Shown here piece by piece: positions 1 to 12,654 of a stretch of 64,000 bases of DNA. The translations under genes and the position numbers were made by a program. The DNA lies in assembly GCA_905182985.1 (NCBI GenBank), contig CAJJDN010000052.1, positions 302,850 through 366,849 of the forward strand, given 5' to 3'. The stretch is from Paramecium sonneborni. Taxonomy: Eukaryota > Ciliophora > Oligohymenophorea > Peniculida > Parameciidae. The notes below the pieces were generated by a model. The model had not been told where the DNA came from. It saw nothing but the letters and a program-made list of their open reading frames with translations, and made no database searches. Each line of letters opens with the position of its first letter. Positions within the stretch are counted from its first letter, which is position 1.

Positions 1-63
1 TTTATATACATATATATATTTAATTTTTTTTAGAATTAATAAATAATAAATATAATAATACGA

Positions 64-3012
64 ATGGATGATGAATGCATTTAATTAAAAGATGTCCCAA
101 TATATAGACCCAAAAATTTTGTTAGATAAATTACAATTAAAGAAGAGTCGAATTAACCTCCCAAATAGATAGAAATTTAATAAATTGTTAACACTTAAAA
201 TCTTTTTGAGTCTTTAATAGAGTAGTTTGTTTCCATGATAAAAGAAGAAAGCTTATCATCATAACATATCATCAATATAATCTATCAAATACTATTAAAT
301 GTAGGATGGAGTATTTTTGATAGAAGTACAACTGCAAACTTATTAGACAAAAGCAAGATTATTAAACATTAATGTATATATTTTTATCAAAGGTTGAGAA
401 AGTTTTTCCAATAAAATTAAAATGAAACACTAAATGGTCTTTTAATGAAATTGTAAAAATTATAATGCGAACAAGAAGATGAACAATTTAATCAAGAAGT
501 TAATTTTTATCGTTCAAATACTATGAAATCTACTTATCATCCAAGCGGTGGTGAAATGAAAAATAACCTTAAATCAGATGCTAATGAAGAATAATAAAAA
601 GAATTAGAGCTAAGAAATTAAAAACTTAAAGAAATGCAACTCAAATTAGATTGCAAGGATAATGTTATAAAAGATATGACACAAGGATATTTAAAAGATG
701 TTTAACATATGAAAGAGTTATTATTTAGAAAAAATGATTAATAGTTAAATATTTTTGAAGTTCAATATTTTGATTCAAAAGAAGGATTTTCTGAAGAATA
801 AACTAATCTATTGAATTAAAAAATCAAAGGAATCTAACAATAATTTGAACATAAATATTTAGAATTAACTTCATCAATCTAACATATTACAAATGAAAAT
901 AAATAATACATTGCATAAATTGATAAGTTCAAAGACAAACTCAAAATTCATGAAACTAGTGTTGGTTTGCTATCTAGAGTAATTTAAATGGATAATAATG
1001 ATCCTTACATTACTTGGAAGAATATTTAAGATCTTAAAGGAAATTAGTATTTCTTTTAAGTATTTGAGAACTAAAAGCATACTTATGGTATAAATTATCG
1101 AGAAATTGATAAGTTAATTATTTAAAGTAAGTCATAACAAAGAGAACTCTAACATCATAGATAGTAATTAGAAGAATAATTATCATAATTTGTTGATAGA
1201 TAAATTAATTATATTAAAGATTTGTAAGAAGAAATTGATGACAAAAATGAATTTATTGAAAAACTTAAAAACCATTAGAAGGAAGTTGTTTAAGAATGTC
1301 TAAAATAGAGTAAAGAACAGATGGAAATTGCATTATAGCATAGAAAAAATGAAAGTAAATTATTTCTTATAATAGTGTTATAGCAATTATTTGGATAATT
1401 TAATGAACTGAATGAAGTTTAAGCAAATTTCGATCAATATAAGGTTAAAGTTATGTTTAATAAATGGGTGCTCATTAATAGAATGTTAAGATGTGTTAAA
1501 ACAATAAGAGACTAATTCATATTAAGATAAGAGATTAAGGAAATTATTATTGGAAAAAAAGAATTCGAAGAAAAATTGATTGAATATAAAAATAAAAAAA
1601 AAAAGAAAAGGGATATCATTAAGAATTAATATGAAGAATTAAGATAAACATATGAAAATGAAAAGTATAATCAAATTTATTGGGAATACAAATATTTAAC
1701 ATAATAAAAGGTTGAATAAATTTTAAATCAAGAAATCTCTTTATTACAACAACAGTTTTCCTAATCAAAAGAAAATGTGAAATAGTTGTAATTAAAATAT
1801 TAAGTAGTCTGCTTACATTATTAATAACTCTATCGTTTATTCGATTCAAAGTAAATTAATTTTGAAAAATTAGATAAAAATTAAATTAAATTGGTAGAAT
1901 ATAAATTAAAATAATCAGATTAGAATAAAGAGCACCTCTCTTAATAAATGGCTCTTTAATAATATTAATAATTAGCTAAATAGGAAGTATTATTTTCAAA
2001 TATTTAAAACAGATCAAAATTTTGTTAGACAATTATCTTGAATGTTAATACCCCTATATAAAATACCAGTTTTCATTATGATCTTATTGAAAAAATTATG
2101 AAGCTCAAATTAAATGTAAATGAAACTTCAAATAAACAAACGAATACAGATTTAGAAATTTAAGATAGAGGAATTGTAAGTACAAAAGAAGTTGAAATAT
2201 AATGCATAATAGAATCAATATCTACAATTTAATAGTAATCTCGTCCATTTTTGAAAAGTAATATGATTCATTAGGATCAATTAAGATCAGTTTAAACTCC
2301 CTCTTAATTATGTTTATTGGAAGAGTATTCTGAATAAATTGATACTTAATAACGCTAAAATTAAAATGAAATTAAAATTATAGATCATTAGAATACGAAT
2401 AATTTTAATCAAGAGAACAGCTTTCTCATCTTTTAAAGAAATTCATTAAAATTTACTAAAGATGATTTTAATAAAAAAGATTATGAATCTCAGTTATTAT
2501 ATGATTAAAATAGACTTTAAATAAAAACTCCTTAAACACCAATTCAAGCTTCTTTAAGAGTTAAAGATTAGATTGAAAAAATATCTTATCTATCTTCAAA
2601 CAACAAAGAACACTCTGTTGATCAACAATAAGACATATTTTAAAGATTGTATAAGGATAGCATGAATAGAAAATAGAGATTATAAATTTTAAAAAACAAT
2701 ATAGAAACCTTGGATCAATTTAAATGGGAATAAATTCTTTAAATAATATAATCGAGTCCTATAGATTAAGGAAGAGGACTGAGTTAGAAATCTAGTAAAA
2801 GACCTTAAATGTACTATTCTAAATAAAAAGGAATTAAAGATTTAGATTATCGATTTAGTGATTAGGAAAAAGACAATTAAAGAAGATTATCCTATAAACG
2901 AACAGGCACTTAAAATAATCGAACATTTTAAATTTAAAAAACTCACTAAATTTAAAAATAGAACACAACATTTGACTTTTCTCATAGTAGAGGAAATAGG
3001 TAGAATTTTTGA
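64..3012 (+). CDS. Long coiled-coil protein, function unknown
   Basis: A single uninterrupted frame of 982 sense codons ends at TGA 3010-3012; TAA and TAG are read as Gln throughout and no intron is needed. The chosen ATG at 64 opens MDDECIQLKDVPIYRPKN; a second ATG at 92 lies in another frame that soon stops. Residues about 30-130 are not repetitive (a globular head with FVSMIKEESLSS and FDRSTTANLLDKS), then the chain is almost wholly charged and Gln-rich heptad-like sequence to about residue 650, followed by a low-complexity Ser/Gln/Asn tail with several TP and SP dipeptides. I do not recognise a family. Size and coiled coil suggest a cytoskeletal or ciliary scaffold, but that is inference. 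Confidence 0.88.
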
Positions 3013-3316
3013 TATAAATATGATCATATTAATATATGTATGGATAAAAATCTAAGGATCAAAAATTATCCAAAAATTCCTCTTTTAGTTTTTCCATATA
3101 TATTAGCAATAAGGCACTAAGTAGTCTTTTAGTCATTGTTTCTTTTTATTGGCAATACTAATTTTTGTCAGATCACGTAATTTGAATAATTTCTTTATAG
3201 TAATAATAGAAGTTGTAATGTGAATAATAGTATAGATTAAAATACTAGTTTTCATCTTATTTTATTTTTAATTTAGAACCCTTTTTATGCAGTTTAAAAA
3301 GGAATAAGTAATACAA
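3013..3316. other. Intergenic spacer
   Basis: AT-rich sequence between the coiled-coil gene and tRNA-Leu. I see no frame or RNA I can support. Confidence 0.6.
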
Positions 3317-3396
3317 GTTGACGTGGCCGAGTGGTCTAAGGCGGTGGATTAAGGCTCCATTCCGAAAGGGCGCGAGTTCGAACCTCGCCGTCAACA
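3317..3396 (+). tRNA. tRNA-Leu (anticodon AAG)
   Basis: An 80-nt cloverleaf with no intron. The acceptor strands GTTGACG and CGTCAAC pair perfectly over 7 bp with discriminator A. The D arm contains GCCGAGTGGTC, the anticodon stem-loop is GTGGA TTAAGGC TCCAT giving anticodon AAG, a long variable arm marks a type II tRNA, and the T arm is GCGAG TTCGAAC CTCGC. A T4 run follows immediately, as expected for RNA polymerase III termination. Confidence 0.97.
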
Positions 3397-4048
3397 TTTT
3401 TATAAATTTTTAAAAAATATTTTATTAAACCCTATAAAGTAGTATTAAAATAAAATTTAAATGTGTTATTACTTTTTTTAATCTCAATTTACTTTTTTGG
3501 AGACTTGATTTATTATATTTATTTCTTAAATTATGTTGGTATTTATTGATAATAATGGTTAAATAAATCATCATAAGAACATGAAATTTTTAAAAATATG
3601 AAATGTAACAAAATTTCTCTTTGATTTGCTTAATCTACCTAAATCAGCTTTTCTATTTCCAAATAAAAATGGAACATTCTAATATACATATTGAAGAATC
3701 TATCCTATTTTCAGAAAACTATGGCAAATGAAAAATTATTTCTTTGTTATTGTATCAGGTGCAATAATTATTTACTCAAAAATACCCATATTTAAAGTTT
3801 ATATTATTTCATTAGCTCATTACTTTATCTACTTTTAATTTACAAAACCATGCTTTTATTTTAAAATTAATAAATATATATACAAAAAATTTTATGTAAA
3901 TCTATTAAATATATTTGTTTTATTTAGTTTAAAAGGCGATTTTTATAATTTGTTTTAATTTGATACCTCGAAAATTTTTTCTAGAAATACATTGAGATAT
4001 AAATTATCAAGTAAGCTATTGTAATTATTATGAAATTTAATAATATTT
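3397..4048. other. Spacer; only weak ORFs
   Basis: Short open frames exist on both strands (for example a 72-codon minus frame at 3571-3789 and MEHSNIHIEESIL from 3669 that stops after 20 codons). With TGA as the only stop, chance frames of 60-100 codons are common in such AT-rich DNA, so I do not annotate them as genes. Confidence 0.5.
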
Positions 4049-4831
4049 ATGTAAAATATTTAAAGATTGCTTATAGCTCCAGATTCATCAAGGAAGTATT
4101 TGATCAAATAAGATGCAATGAATTTACTTCTTGGCATTATCCTCTGTTTAATATACATTGATTATTTGATAAATGATAAATTGCCTTATTCTGCAGCATG
4201 GTTTAAATGTTCATATTTATTCCTACTTTTTGCTAGCAACTTATGTGCTATCTTCTTATATGTTCTTTTTATACCTCAATTAATAACATTAAATTAAGAA
4301 TAAGATAAAAAAGATCAAATTATTTAACTGAGAACTTTATTGTAATATAAATTGCATCAATATTTAAATATCAATTAATGTCTGATAAATAGTTTATAGT
4401 TACCAGGTCTAATATTAGTATTTTTGGATTTATTTGGAGAATCATAAGAATAAACACAAAGTATTAAGTAAATATTAATTAAAATCATCTATAGAACACT
4501 TGTTAGATATTCAGTTTTTGGATATTTTATAAATCGCATAATTATTGTAAAATTTATTGAAAGTGCTCATGAAGAATAAATGATTGTTGAGTTCAAAGAA
4601 AGTTTTATTAAAATAAAAGAATTATAAGAAATTTAAATGAATTCTCTTGATATTTGTCCAATTTGTTATGAAGAATTTAAAATAAAGGAACATATTGCTG
4701 AATATCAATGTCAAGGAAAACATACTTTTCATTAAGATTGTGTTTTAAAATGGTTAAAAATGCCAATGAATAAAACTAAAGTTTGTCCTTATTGTAAACA
4801 ATTACCAGATTGTATTAATAAATATTTCTGA
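4049..4831 (+). CDS. Membrane-anchored RING-H2 E3 ubiquitin ligase
   Basis: 260 codons, no intron, ending at TGA 4829-4831. The start at 4049 is the first ATG after an in-frame TGA at 4031. Two or three hydrophobic segments (around LLLGIILCLIYIDYLI and FLLFASNLCAIFLYVLFI, and a later LPGLILVFLDLFG) precede a C-terminal RING-H2 finger: CPICYEEF, then C-x-GKHTFHQDC, then VCPYCKQLPDC, a C3H2C3 pattern. Family knowledge: such proteins transfer ubiquitin from an E2 on an endomembrane. The substrate cannot be inferred. The start is less certain than the RING end. Confidence 0.8.
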
Positions 4832-4908
4832 TAATCTAGTATTTTAAGCTTGTATGATTTTAAATATAACTTTTATTATATTTATAGTATTACATAAATT
4901 AATATTAT

Positions 4909-6649
4909 TCAAAATCTCTTAGAAAAATGATATGCTAACATTAAAATAGTTGCAATAATCACTTAGAATAATTAAATCTGTAACAAATTGATGTTTGAAA
5001 GTAATAAACCTAAGACCAAATATCCGAAATTTAGTTTATAATTTGAGAATTATCTAATTATAATTATTTGTTACATCAAAAATGCTTTTATAGCTATAGA
5101 AAACAAAAGTCTAACAATTAAAATTGAAAAGAATTCTACCTGACTTTAAAATTAACTATGAATTGATTAAAAACTAGGTAAAGAACTTAAGAAATTAATC
5201 AATCCAAAAGTCATCAGCAATTTTCTTAATAAATTCTCATTATATAATTCACTAATACAATAATTTCCAATAAAGTATCCTAGTAACTCAAATATTGATA
5301 ATATTAAAGCTAGAGTTTCAATAGTCCATTACAATTAATTCGCAAATGTATAAAGTTTAAATAAATGTCCAAAATATACTAAACTTAAAGCAAACATTAT
5401 GAAATTCACATATAATTTTGGCTCTTATTTGTTGCTGATTTTAAATTAAAATCTATCAAGCAATAAAAAAACTTATTCTTCTGTAAAATAAACTTTATTT
5501 GGAAAATTTGTTTAAAATATTGAATTGATATTTTAATGAAATTCTGCTTACAACATTTCAATTTTGTTTAAGGCAACTTACTATTTTTTTAAAACTTATT
5601 AGTTCTATTTCGAGATTTCCTGGTAATATGAAATCCTATTTAAAATACATAATGGTGAATCTTAAATAGTGAATAAAGCAAATAATGTGAATAAAGAAAA
5701 AGGAATCCACATTATAATTAAATTAAAAATGTATTACTCTTTGAAAATCATATGTAAAACTGATGAAACAACAATAAATTCTACTATTATTAGTAAGAAT
5801 TCATTGTAAAAAATTAATCTTTAATTTTTTTTCAACATAAATTAAACTTATTCCATCAGTAAATAAAATATGCTTGCAGATGATATTCCTTATACTAAAA
5901 AACAACAAAAAAAAATTAAATTGTCTAAATAGATTTTTGTTTTGTTTAATTTTCCAATATCATCCAAATGCAAAGATCCATAATTTGAATAAAGATTGCA
6001 TTGAGTACCTTGAATAAAGTAAGTACCAGATATAAGTATAAGAAAAAATAATAATAACTAATAAATAATAAATATTATATACGTTTTTATTTGCATAATG
6101 TAATGACAAAGGTTTGATGCAATACACAATTAAGTAGGACAATATAATATAAGTAATTCTAATAACAATTACTGGTATTAATTAATTTATTTATTCTTCC
6201 AAATATAAATGACTTTAGGGGGAATTCTTATTCTTAACATGTTATTGGGTTTGAATGCTAATTTAATAGTATAAATACATTAATTTAGAATGAATGTCAT
6301 TATGATCTTCTAAAATTTAATCCTATGTGAAAAGATATAGAAGTTAATAAAACTGAAGGGTTAACAATCCAACTAATAATAATATGAGTTTTCTCAAAGT
6401 TTAAAAGTATTTTCCTTTTGGATTTAATGTTACAAGCAAAAATTACTTATCAATTACTATTGAATCAATTAATATTTTGAATTAATCTATTGGAAGGTTT
6501 GTTTAGTTATTTAGACTTTAAATAAGTTAGTTTAAAGCATTATTATTATTTTGTGACACTTGATTCATATTAATTTCTTGTTAAGATATTTCTTGTGAAT
6601 TTTGTTATGAATTTGATCTATTATCTGCTCCTCCTTGACTATTGTTCAT
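4909..6649 (-). CDS. Multi-pass membrane protein, unknown
   Basis: Start ATG at 6649, TGA at 4909-4911. One 25-nt intron (6058-6082, GTATAT...TTATTAG) removes an apparent stop and joins two long frames into exactly 571 codons. The N terminus is a polar Asn/Gln/Ser stretch (MNNSQGGADNRSNSQQNSQ) followed by at least eight hydrophobic segments, including LILLLVGLLTLQFYQLLYLF, LIFFCCFLVQGISSASIFYLL and a C-terminal YLVLGLLLSNINLLQ. No family recognised. It ends 78 bp from the convergent RING gene, whose N-terminal half is also membrane-embedded. Confidence 0.82.
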
Positions 6650-6738
6650 ATTTATTTATAAAATATTTTAGCATTAAATTAATTCATTTATAGGTTGATT
6701 TCAACATTAAACATAAATCAATATCAATTACAAAATTT

Positions 6739-7359
6739 ATGCACCTCTTTCTCAAATTCCTTTTTTAAAATTCAGAAATTATAAGCATCAGAAATTCTAA
6801 TTAAAAAATAGATTTTACTTATTAGGATTAAGATAGTATTCTTTTATTAGCAAATAATATTAAAGAATTATAATCGTATTAATTTGTTATTCTAGATAGA
6901 TTAAGTTAAAAATAAAAGAAAATACATTATAAACTATTGAATTATGATTATTTAATAAGGATTCGTCATTTTTTAAAAATATATAAATAAATTATGCAAT
7001 TTAAAACTTAGCAATTTATTATAAGATTCATAAATTAAAATCAGAAAAGCCTGAGAAACTCAAAATTTTTTATAAATATCGTATATTTATATAATAATTT
7101 TTACATTATTATGATTTGTATTAAATAAAAAAAATTTATTAGAGCCAGGTCATGGTTCTTTCTCTAATTTAATATAGAAAGTATGATTTAAATATTGATA
7201 GCATTTCTTATAGTTATAGTTATAAATCATCAAATAAATAAATACAAGAGGAAAATTAAAATTTTAATTTGTAAATCTTTATAATTACGATGCATGTATT
7301 TAAAGTTCATTTATTTTTCTAGTTTGTTTTAATCTAACTATGAGAATGAAAATAGATGA
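6739..7359 (+). CDS. Hypothetical ORF, weak
   Basis: A 206-codon frame from ATG 6739 to TGA 7357-7359, lying between two clear minus-strand genes. The start of the chain (DSILLLANNIKELQSYQF) looks protein-like, while the second half is dominated by Ile, Lys, Asn and Phe as in translated AT-rich noncoding DNA. One hydrophobic segment (IQILIAFLIVIVINHQ) is present. It may be a real gene with an unrecognised intron or a chance frame. Confidence 0.35.
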
Positions 7360-7654
7360 ATTTGATATATATAAATTAATAACTTCAATTTTTTGATAAG
7401 GCCATAATTAAATTTTAGTATTCAGATTAGACTATGTTAAATATTTTATTTGTCATAATTAAGAAATGGAATGTATTATTAATAATAACAATTTCTATTA
7501 ATTTATCATTCATCAAAATAAAAAAATAAAAGTAAAATTAGTGATTATAAGTTTTTGATTGAGACTCTAAATTTATTATTCTTTAACAGCAATATGATAA
7601 AAAACCAGAATAAAAAAGTTTATATAATTGAATATATATATTGGTTTGAAGAGT

Positions 7655-10511
7655 TCATTCAAAAAAGTCAATCAGCTGCCGTATTGCTTATTCTAAAGTA
7701 TAATAGATATATTATAATACTTTTCAATTTAGCATCTGTTTTTTGCCCTAATTGAATTTCATTTACAATATCAGCAAAAGTAGGTCTTTCAATTGGATTC
7801 TTCTTTAAGCATTTCTTAGCTAATTAAAGTAAGATAGGAGGGTTGCTATGAGAAGGTATTGATACTTAATCTTCTCCATAACCAACAGATCCAATTATCT
7901 AAGTTTAAGATAATCCCTCATATGGAATTTATTATGTTATAATTTCCCATAAGATCATACCAAAACTATAAACATCTGCTTTTTCTTAATATGTTTCTCC
8001 TCTCATAATTTCTGGAGCCATCCAATGTGGTGTACCTATCCGTGCTCCTTTATTAATTTTATGATCTATTTTCTTATTAATTCGAGATAAACCAAAATCA
8101 CATAATTTAACATTCCAATTTTAATCTATTAAAACATTAGATGATTTTAAATCACAATGCATTACTTTTCTACCATGGAGATAATTCATGCCTAATGCAA
8201 TATCTTCTACTATTTACATTAGAGCTTTTTAATCAATGTGTGTTTTCTTTTTATGTAAATGATCAAACAGACTCCCTTCTTCTAAATATTCAGTAATTAA
8301 ATAATAATTCTGCTTCCTTATACAAACTCCCATATATAAGACAATATTTGGATGTCGAAGATTTGAAATAACTTCTACTTCTTTTAAAAAATCTGCCATT
8401 TATAATCTATATTTCAAATTTCCTTATGATTTTCTTTTACCATATGATTTAATAGCAACATCTTAACCTAACCATTTACCTTTATGTACTACTCCATATC
8501 CTCCTTCTCCTATTATTTATCCTATTATTAATTCATGGAATACTATAAGTACTCTTTCATTTATACCAAACTCTTTAAGCATAAATAATAGTTTTTTTGG
8601 CAAATGATGTTATTATCCATCATCTTTTTCTTTTTCTTTTCGTAATTCTTTTTGTCTTTTTTATTTCTTTTTCATTTTCTCATCATCAGATGAATCTGAA
8701 CTTGAATCATTTCCAGAAACATCAGATTCTTAACTTGATGAATCTTAATCTTAAAATTTATTATTATTAGGTTCTGATTTTTGACGACATAATTATTATG
8801 TAATCGATTGTAATTTTTCTAATTAAACTTAATTAATATCTTCATTTAATATATTAATTTATGGAGGACTTTTTGAAGAGATAAATTCAGAAATTTCTTG
8901 TTTATTTATTGATTATTATCTTGATAATTCTTAAGTTATATTAAAATCTTTATCCTTATTTTCTTCTAAAAAATTTATACCATCATTTAATGCAACTGTA
9001 TCTATTTTCTATTCATTTATTTTATCAATTGTTTTATTTGGGGATTCTAATTAATAGAGATATTTAATTACAAATTGGAGAATTAATTTATTATTTTCCT
9101 TCTTCATCATCAGCAGAATCTCCAGATTTTTGCAAGTCCATAGTAATTTTTCTTAGTTGTTTTTTATTTTTTTTGCTTTTCTATCTTTTTAATTTTAAGG
9201 ACTTATTATCACTAAGATTGCTTTAATCAGAATGATCTGAGTCAGATCTAGTTGGTGATTTTTGACTTTCTTTTGTATTTCTTTTTTTTCTATAACTGTT
9301 ATAAGAATCATTGCTTGATTCATTTTTATTATTATCAGGATATTCATTTTATTCTTCTTCAATTTTTTCCATATAAGAGAAAATACTTTTAAATCTTTAT
9401 TATTCAATAGAAGTGTATAAACCTTTTCTATCTTCTAAGGATTCTAAAGGTTTCCTCAATCTAATTTTACCTTCCATAAATTTCATATAGTATTTTTTAT
9501 ACTCTTCGATAGATTGTAATATTTTTTTTCTATGACCTAATACAACAATTTTTAAATCTAATTTGAGTTCATTATCTGTCAATCCATACAATGTTTTTCC
9601 AGTCATTTAATTTTTAGTAAATTCTTCTTTATATTCTGCTAAATCCAGTGAATCAAGCCATGCACATACTTCTTCTAATTACCATTCCTACACTTAAATT
9701 TAAATTATAAAATTACTATTCTTTTAATTTTCAAATTCATCTATTTTTTCTAAAACTTACAAACTTAAAAAACCATGTTATAATGAATTAATTTGTTATA
9801 ATGATTTACAATCTTCTTTTTATAATAAATCTTTTTCTTCTTATTCATTTGGCAATTGATCTTTCTATTTTTCATTATCTTCTTAAATCATTAGAGTAGT
9901 ATTAATTTAAATCACACAATTTTCAATTTTATCTTTTTCAATATTATTTTTTTCAGGTTTTATATGAAACTTTTCTAATACAAATTAAGGTGGTTCATCT
10001 ATTTATATATTTTCTATAAGATTATCTTGTTCATATTATTATTTATAATATTTTCTTTCTCTAGTATTAAAAAAATATCCAATTCCAAATTTTTTATTTG
10101 ATCTGAATTATCCTACATTAATGTTTAATAAATACCATAGAAAATATTTTTATCTGATTAATAGATTAAACCCATTCCATCTCTTTAATCATCTTTCCAT
10201 ACTCCTACATATCTATCTCCATTAATATAAAAATGCATTCCTTCTCCACATTTTTTATTCTCTATCCAATCACCTATATATAATTCACCATTTTTATAAT
10301 ATAACTTCCCTTTCCCATGTTTTTGATGGTTTTTCCATTCTCCTTCATAACGATTTCCAGAGATAAATTTATATGTACCTTATCCATGCCGTTTATCATT
10401 TAACACTTCTCCCTAATATTCATCATCATTTGAATAAGTAATATGTTTTATCAATTTTTAATTCACCTCATGTTTATTAGGTTCTCTATATAAGAACTTC
10501 AAAAAATTCAT
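7655..10511 (-). CDS. MORN-SAM-TKL protein kinase
   Basis: Start ATG 10511, TGA 7655-7657; introns 10113-10135 (23 nt), 9047-9071 (25) and 7693-7720 (28) leave exactly 926 codons. Domains in order: MORN repeats about residues 30-110 ([27 protein letters not shown]); a SAM domain about 265-335 ([18 protein letters not shown], then [14 protein letters not shown]); a Ser/Asp/Lys-rich linker; and a kinase domain about 635-905 with [26 protein letters not shown] and GTPHWMAPE. The catalytic Lys, Asp and DFG are all present, so it should be active. The sequence is closest to the TKL (Raf/CTR1-like) group. Family knowledge suggests MORN targets membranes or cortex and SAM oligomerises; the pathway is unknown. 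Confidence 0.95.
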
Positions 10512-10597
10512 TAATTAAATATGAAAATAAAAAAAACTACTCTAAAATGTAAAAAAGATTATGAATCAATTAAGATTGATTGATATCAGATTATCAT

Positions 10598-11030
10598 ATG
10601 GATCCTATATATCAATCACAATTAAAAAGCTTAATTAAAGAATCTAATCCTATTAAAATCAAAGAAGGCTCTTATTTATAAAGCAAAATTCAGTAATCAT
10701 ATATATTAAATGAGGATACTATATAATATTTAAATATTGAGAAATTCTTAATAAATAAACAAGTTGATATATGCTTAAATTTATTTTGGTATGTTTGCTA
10801 TTCATATATGCTAAAAAGATAACATTATGGAAATCTTGAATTCTTTTTAAGAAGAGTGCTAAAAAGCAAAAATGACTCATGAATATAGATATATTAAGAT
10901 ATTAAGAATAATTACCTATAGTCTACATATTTATAATTTTAGAAAGACAAAAAACATTATTGATATTCAGAAAATAATCTAAAACATAATTAGAATTAAG
11001 AAATCAAAGAACTATAGATAAATTCTGTGA
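10598..11030 (+). CDS. Small conserved-looking protein, unknown
   Basis: Begins at ATG 10598 with MDPIYQSQLKSLIKESNP, 86 bp from the divergent kinase start. The first exon runs 86 codons; two candidate introns (10856-10888, 33 nt, GTG...TAG; 10921-10942, 22 nt, GTC...TAG) give 125 codons ending at TGA 11028-11030. Without splicing the frame ends earlier, at 10882, after 94 codons. Both donors are atypical, so the C terminus is uncertain. The segment VDICLNLFWYVCYSYMLKR looks like one conserved helix. No family recognised. Everything after 10801 is repeated beyond the gap at 11984. Confidence 0.55.
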
Positions 11031-11234
11031 ATAGTATTTAAAAAAATAGTCAACATGTATATATCATGAGAATGGAATATATTAATAAATGATAGAAACT
11101 TTGTTACCAAAAGCATAATAAAAAACAGGAGAGACCTTAATAATGATATGTTTGTAGGTTCAAATATGTAAGTAAGGTTGAATTAAAAAGTGATAACTTA
11201 AGTTAAATTTAAATTAACATATTTTAAAAAATTA

Positions 11235-11306
11235 AGGTCTTACCAGGACTCGAACCTGGGTTAAAGGAGTCAGAATCCTTTGTGATAACCGCTACACTAC
11301 AAGACC
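11235..11306 (-). tRNA. tRNA-Gln (anticodon CUG)
   Basis: 72 nt on the minus strand. Acceptor GGTCTTG pairs with TAAGACC (one G-U), D arm GTGTAGCGGTTATCAC, anticodon arm AAGGA TTCTGAC TCCTT with anticodon CTG reading CAG, T arm CCAGG TTCGAGT CCTGG. In a code where TAA and TAG also mean Gln this tRNA covers only the standard CAG codon. It is duplicated at 12419-12490 by the assembly overlap. Confidence 0.96.
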
Positions 11307-11470
11307 CAATCTGGTTTATGAATTTAAGAATTAGTTATATAATAAGTTGTACATGTTATTATTTTTCAAAATTAAAAAGATAATGAGTTACCTACTTATT
11401 TATTAACTAATAAAAGAAATCTTTATTATCATTATTTAAACACTTTTGAGTTCATTGTTTTGATTAAACA

Positions 11471-11983
11471 ATGTAAAAGTATTGGATGCATAATATTAAA
11501 ATGCTGATTCTTGTTTACTAAATAAGTTTTGGTTTTTTTGGAATTTTAGAATTTTTATCCATTAACTAAATTAGTGGATTAGTAAATATAAAATAACTTA
11601 TTTTAAGCAGTATTATTAAATAGATTTAAAGATCTTTTACTTTATCAATTTTTAATCTATCTACTTCTATTTATGATTTGATCTATATTGTTCTTTATTA
11701 TTATTAGATTAAAACAATTGAGGATGTTTGGTCCACCTTTTCCTTATTAACTCTTATTCTCCTTTTATATTTTCTTATTTTCACTTTTAAATTTTGGTTA
11801 ATTTTATATCAACAATCTATTTTAATAGAATCCTATTTAGATCTCTTGGTTTATTATTGAGTAGTATTTTCACTTTATGACAAAGGATGAATCTCACCTA
11901 AGGAAGTATCCCCAGAAAGACAATGAAGTAAAATTGGTTATCCATCAATTGATTGTTTTCTATATAGTTAATTTTGTGAATTG
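11471..11983 (+). CDS. Small membrane protein, copy truncated by gap
   Basis: First copy of the gene annotated complete at 12655-13198. Starts at ATG 11471 (MQKYWMHNIKMLILVYQ) and runs into the N at 11984 before its stop. It is present only because of the unmerged contig overlap. Confidence 0.6.
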
Positions 11984-11984
11984 N

Positions 11985-12214
11985 TTCATATATGCTAAAA
12001 AGATAACATTATGGAAATCTTGAATTCTTTTTAAGAAGAGTGCTAAAAAGCAAAAATGACTCATGAATATAGATATATTAAGATATTAAGAATAATTACC
12101 TATAGTCTACATATTTATAATTTTAGAAAGACAAAAAACATTATTGATATTCAGAAAATAATCTAAAACATAATTAGAATTAAGAAATCAAAGAACTATA
12201 GATAAATTCTGTGA
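11985..12214 (+). other. Duplicate 3' part of the small gene at 10598-11030
   Basis: The second assembly copy begins inside that gene and repeats its last exons without a start codon. Not a separate gene or pseudogene if the gap is an assembly artefact. Confidence 0.75.
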
Positions 12215-12418
12215 ATAGTATTTAAAAAAATAGTCAACATGTATATATCATGAGAATGGAATATATTAATAAATGATAGAAACTTTGTTACCAAAAGCAT
12301 AATAAAAAACAGGAGAGACCTTAATAATGATATGTTTGTAGGTTCAAATATGTAAGTAAGGTTGAATTAAAAAGTGATAACTTAAGTTAAATTTAAATTA
12401 ACATATTTTAAAAAATTA

Positions 12419-12490
12419 AGGTCTTACCAGGACTCGAACCTGGGTTAAAGGAGTCAGAATCCTTTGTGATAACCGCTACACTACAAGACC
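12419..12490 (-). tRNA. tRNA-Gln (CUG), assembly duplicate
   Basis: Identical to 11235-11306, inside the second copy of the gap-flanking repeat. It should probably be counted once. Confidence 0.9.
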
Positions 12491-12654
12491 CAATCTGGTT
12501 TATGAATTTAAGAATTAGTTATATAATAAGTTGTACATGTTATTATTTTTCAAAATTAAAAAGATAATGAGTTACCTACTTATTTATTAACTAATAAAAG
12601 AAATCTTTATTATCATTATTTAAACACTTTTGAGTTCATTGTTTTGATTAAACA

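Larger units (their letters stand above)
10801..11983. repeat. Gap-flanking direct repeat, copy 1 (1183 bp)
   Basis: Identical to 11985-13167 on the other side of the single N at 11984. It ends exactly at the N and its partner begins exactly after it. This is the signature of two contig ends that overlap but were joined with a gap character, not of a mobile element. Confidence 0.93.

Noticed and set aside
1..60. Telomeric repeat at the window edge
   Set aside because: The first bases are simple AT-rich sequence without C4A2 or C3A3/C4A2 mixed repeats.
3669..3731. Upstream start MEHSNIHIEES for the RING gene
   Set aside because: The frame stops after 20 codons and no GT-AG intron of normal size connects it to the frame at 4049.
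3571..3789. Minus-strand 72-codon frame upstream of the RING gene
   Set aside because: Length is within chance for TGA-only stops in AT-rich DNA and no intron model linked it convincingly to the upstream frames.
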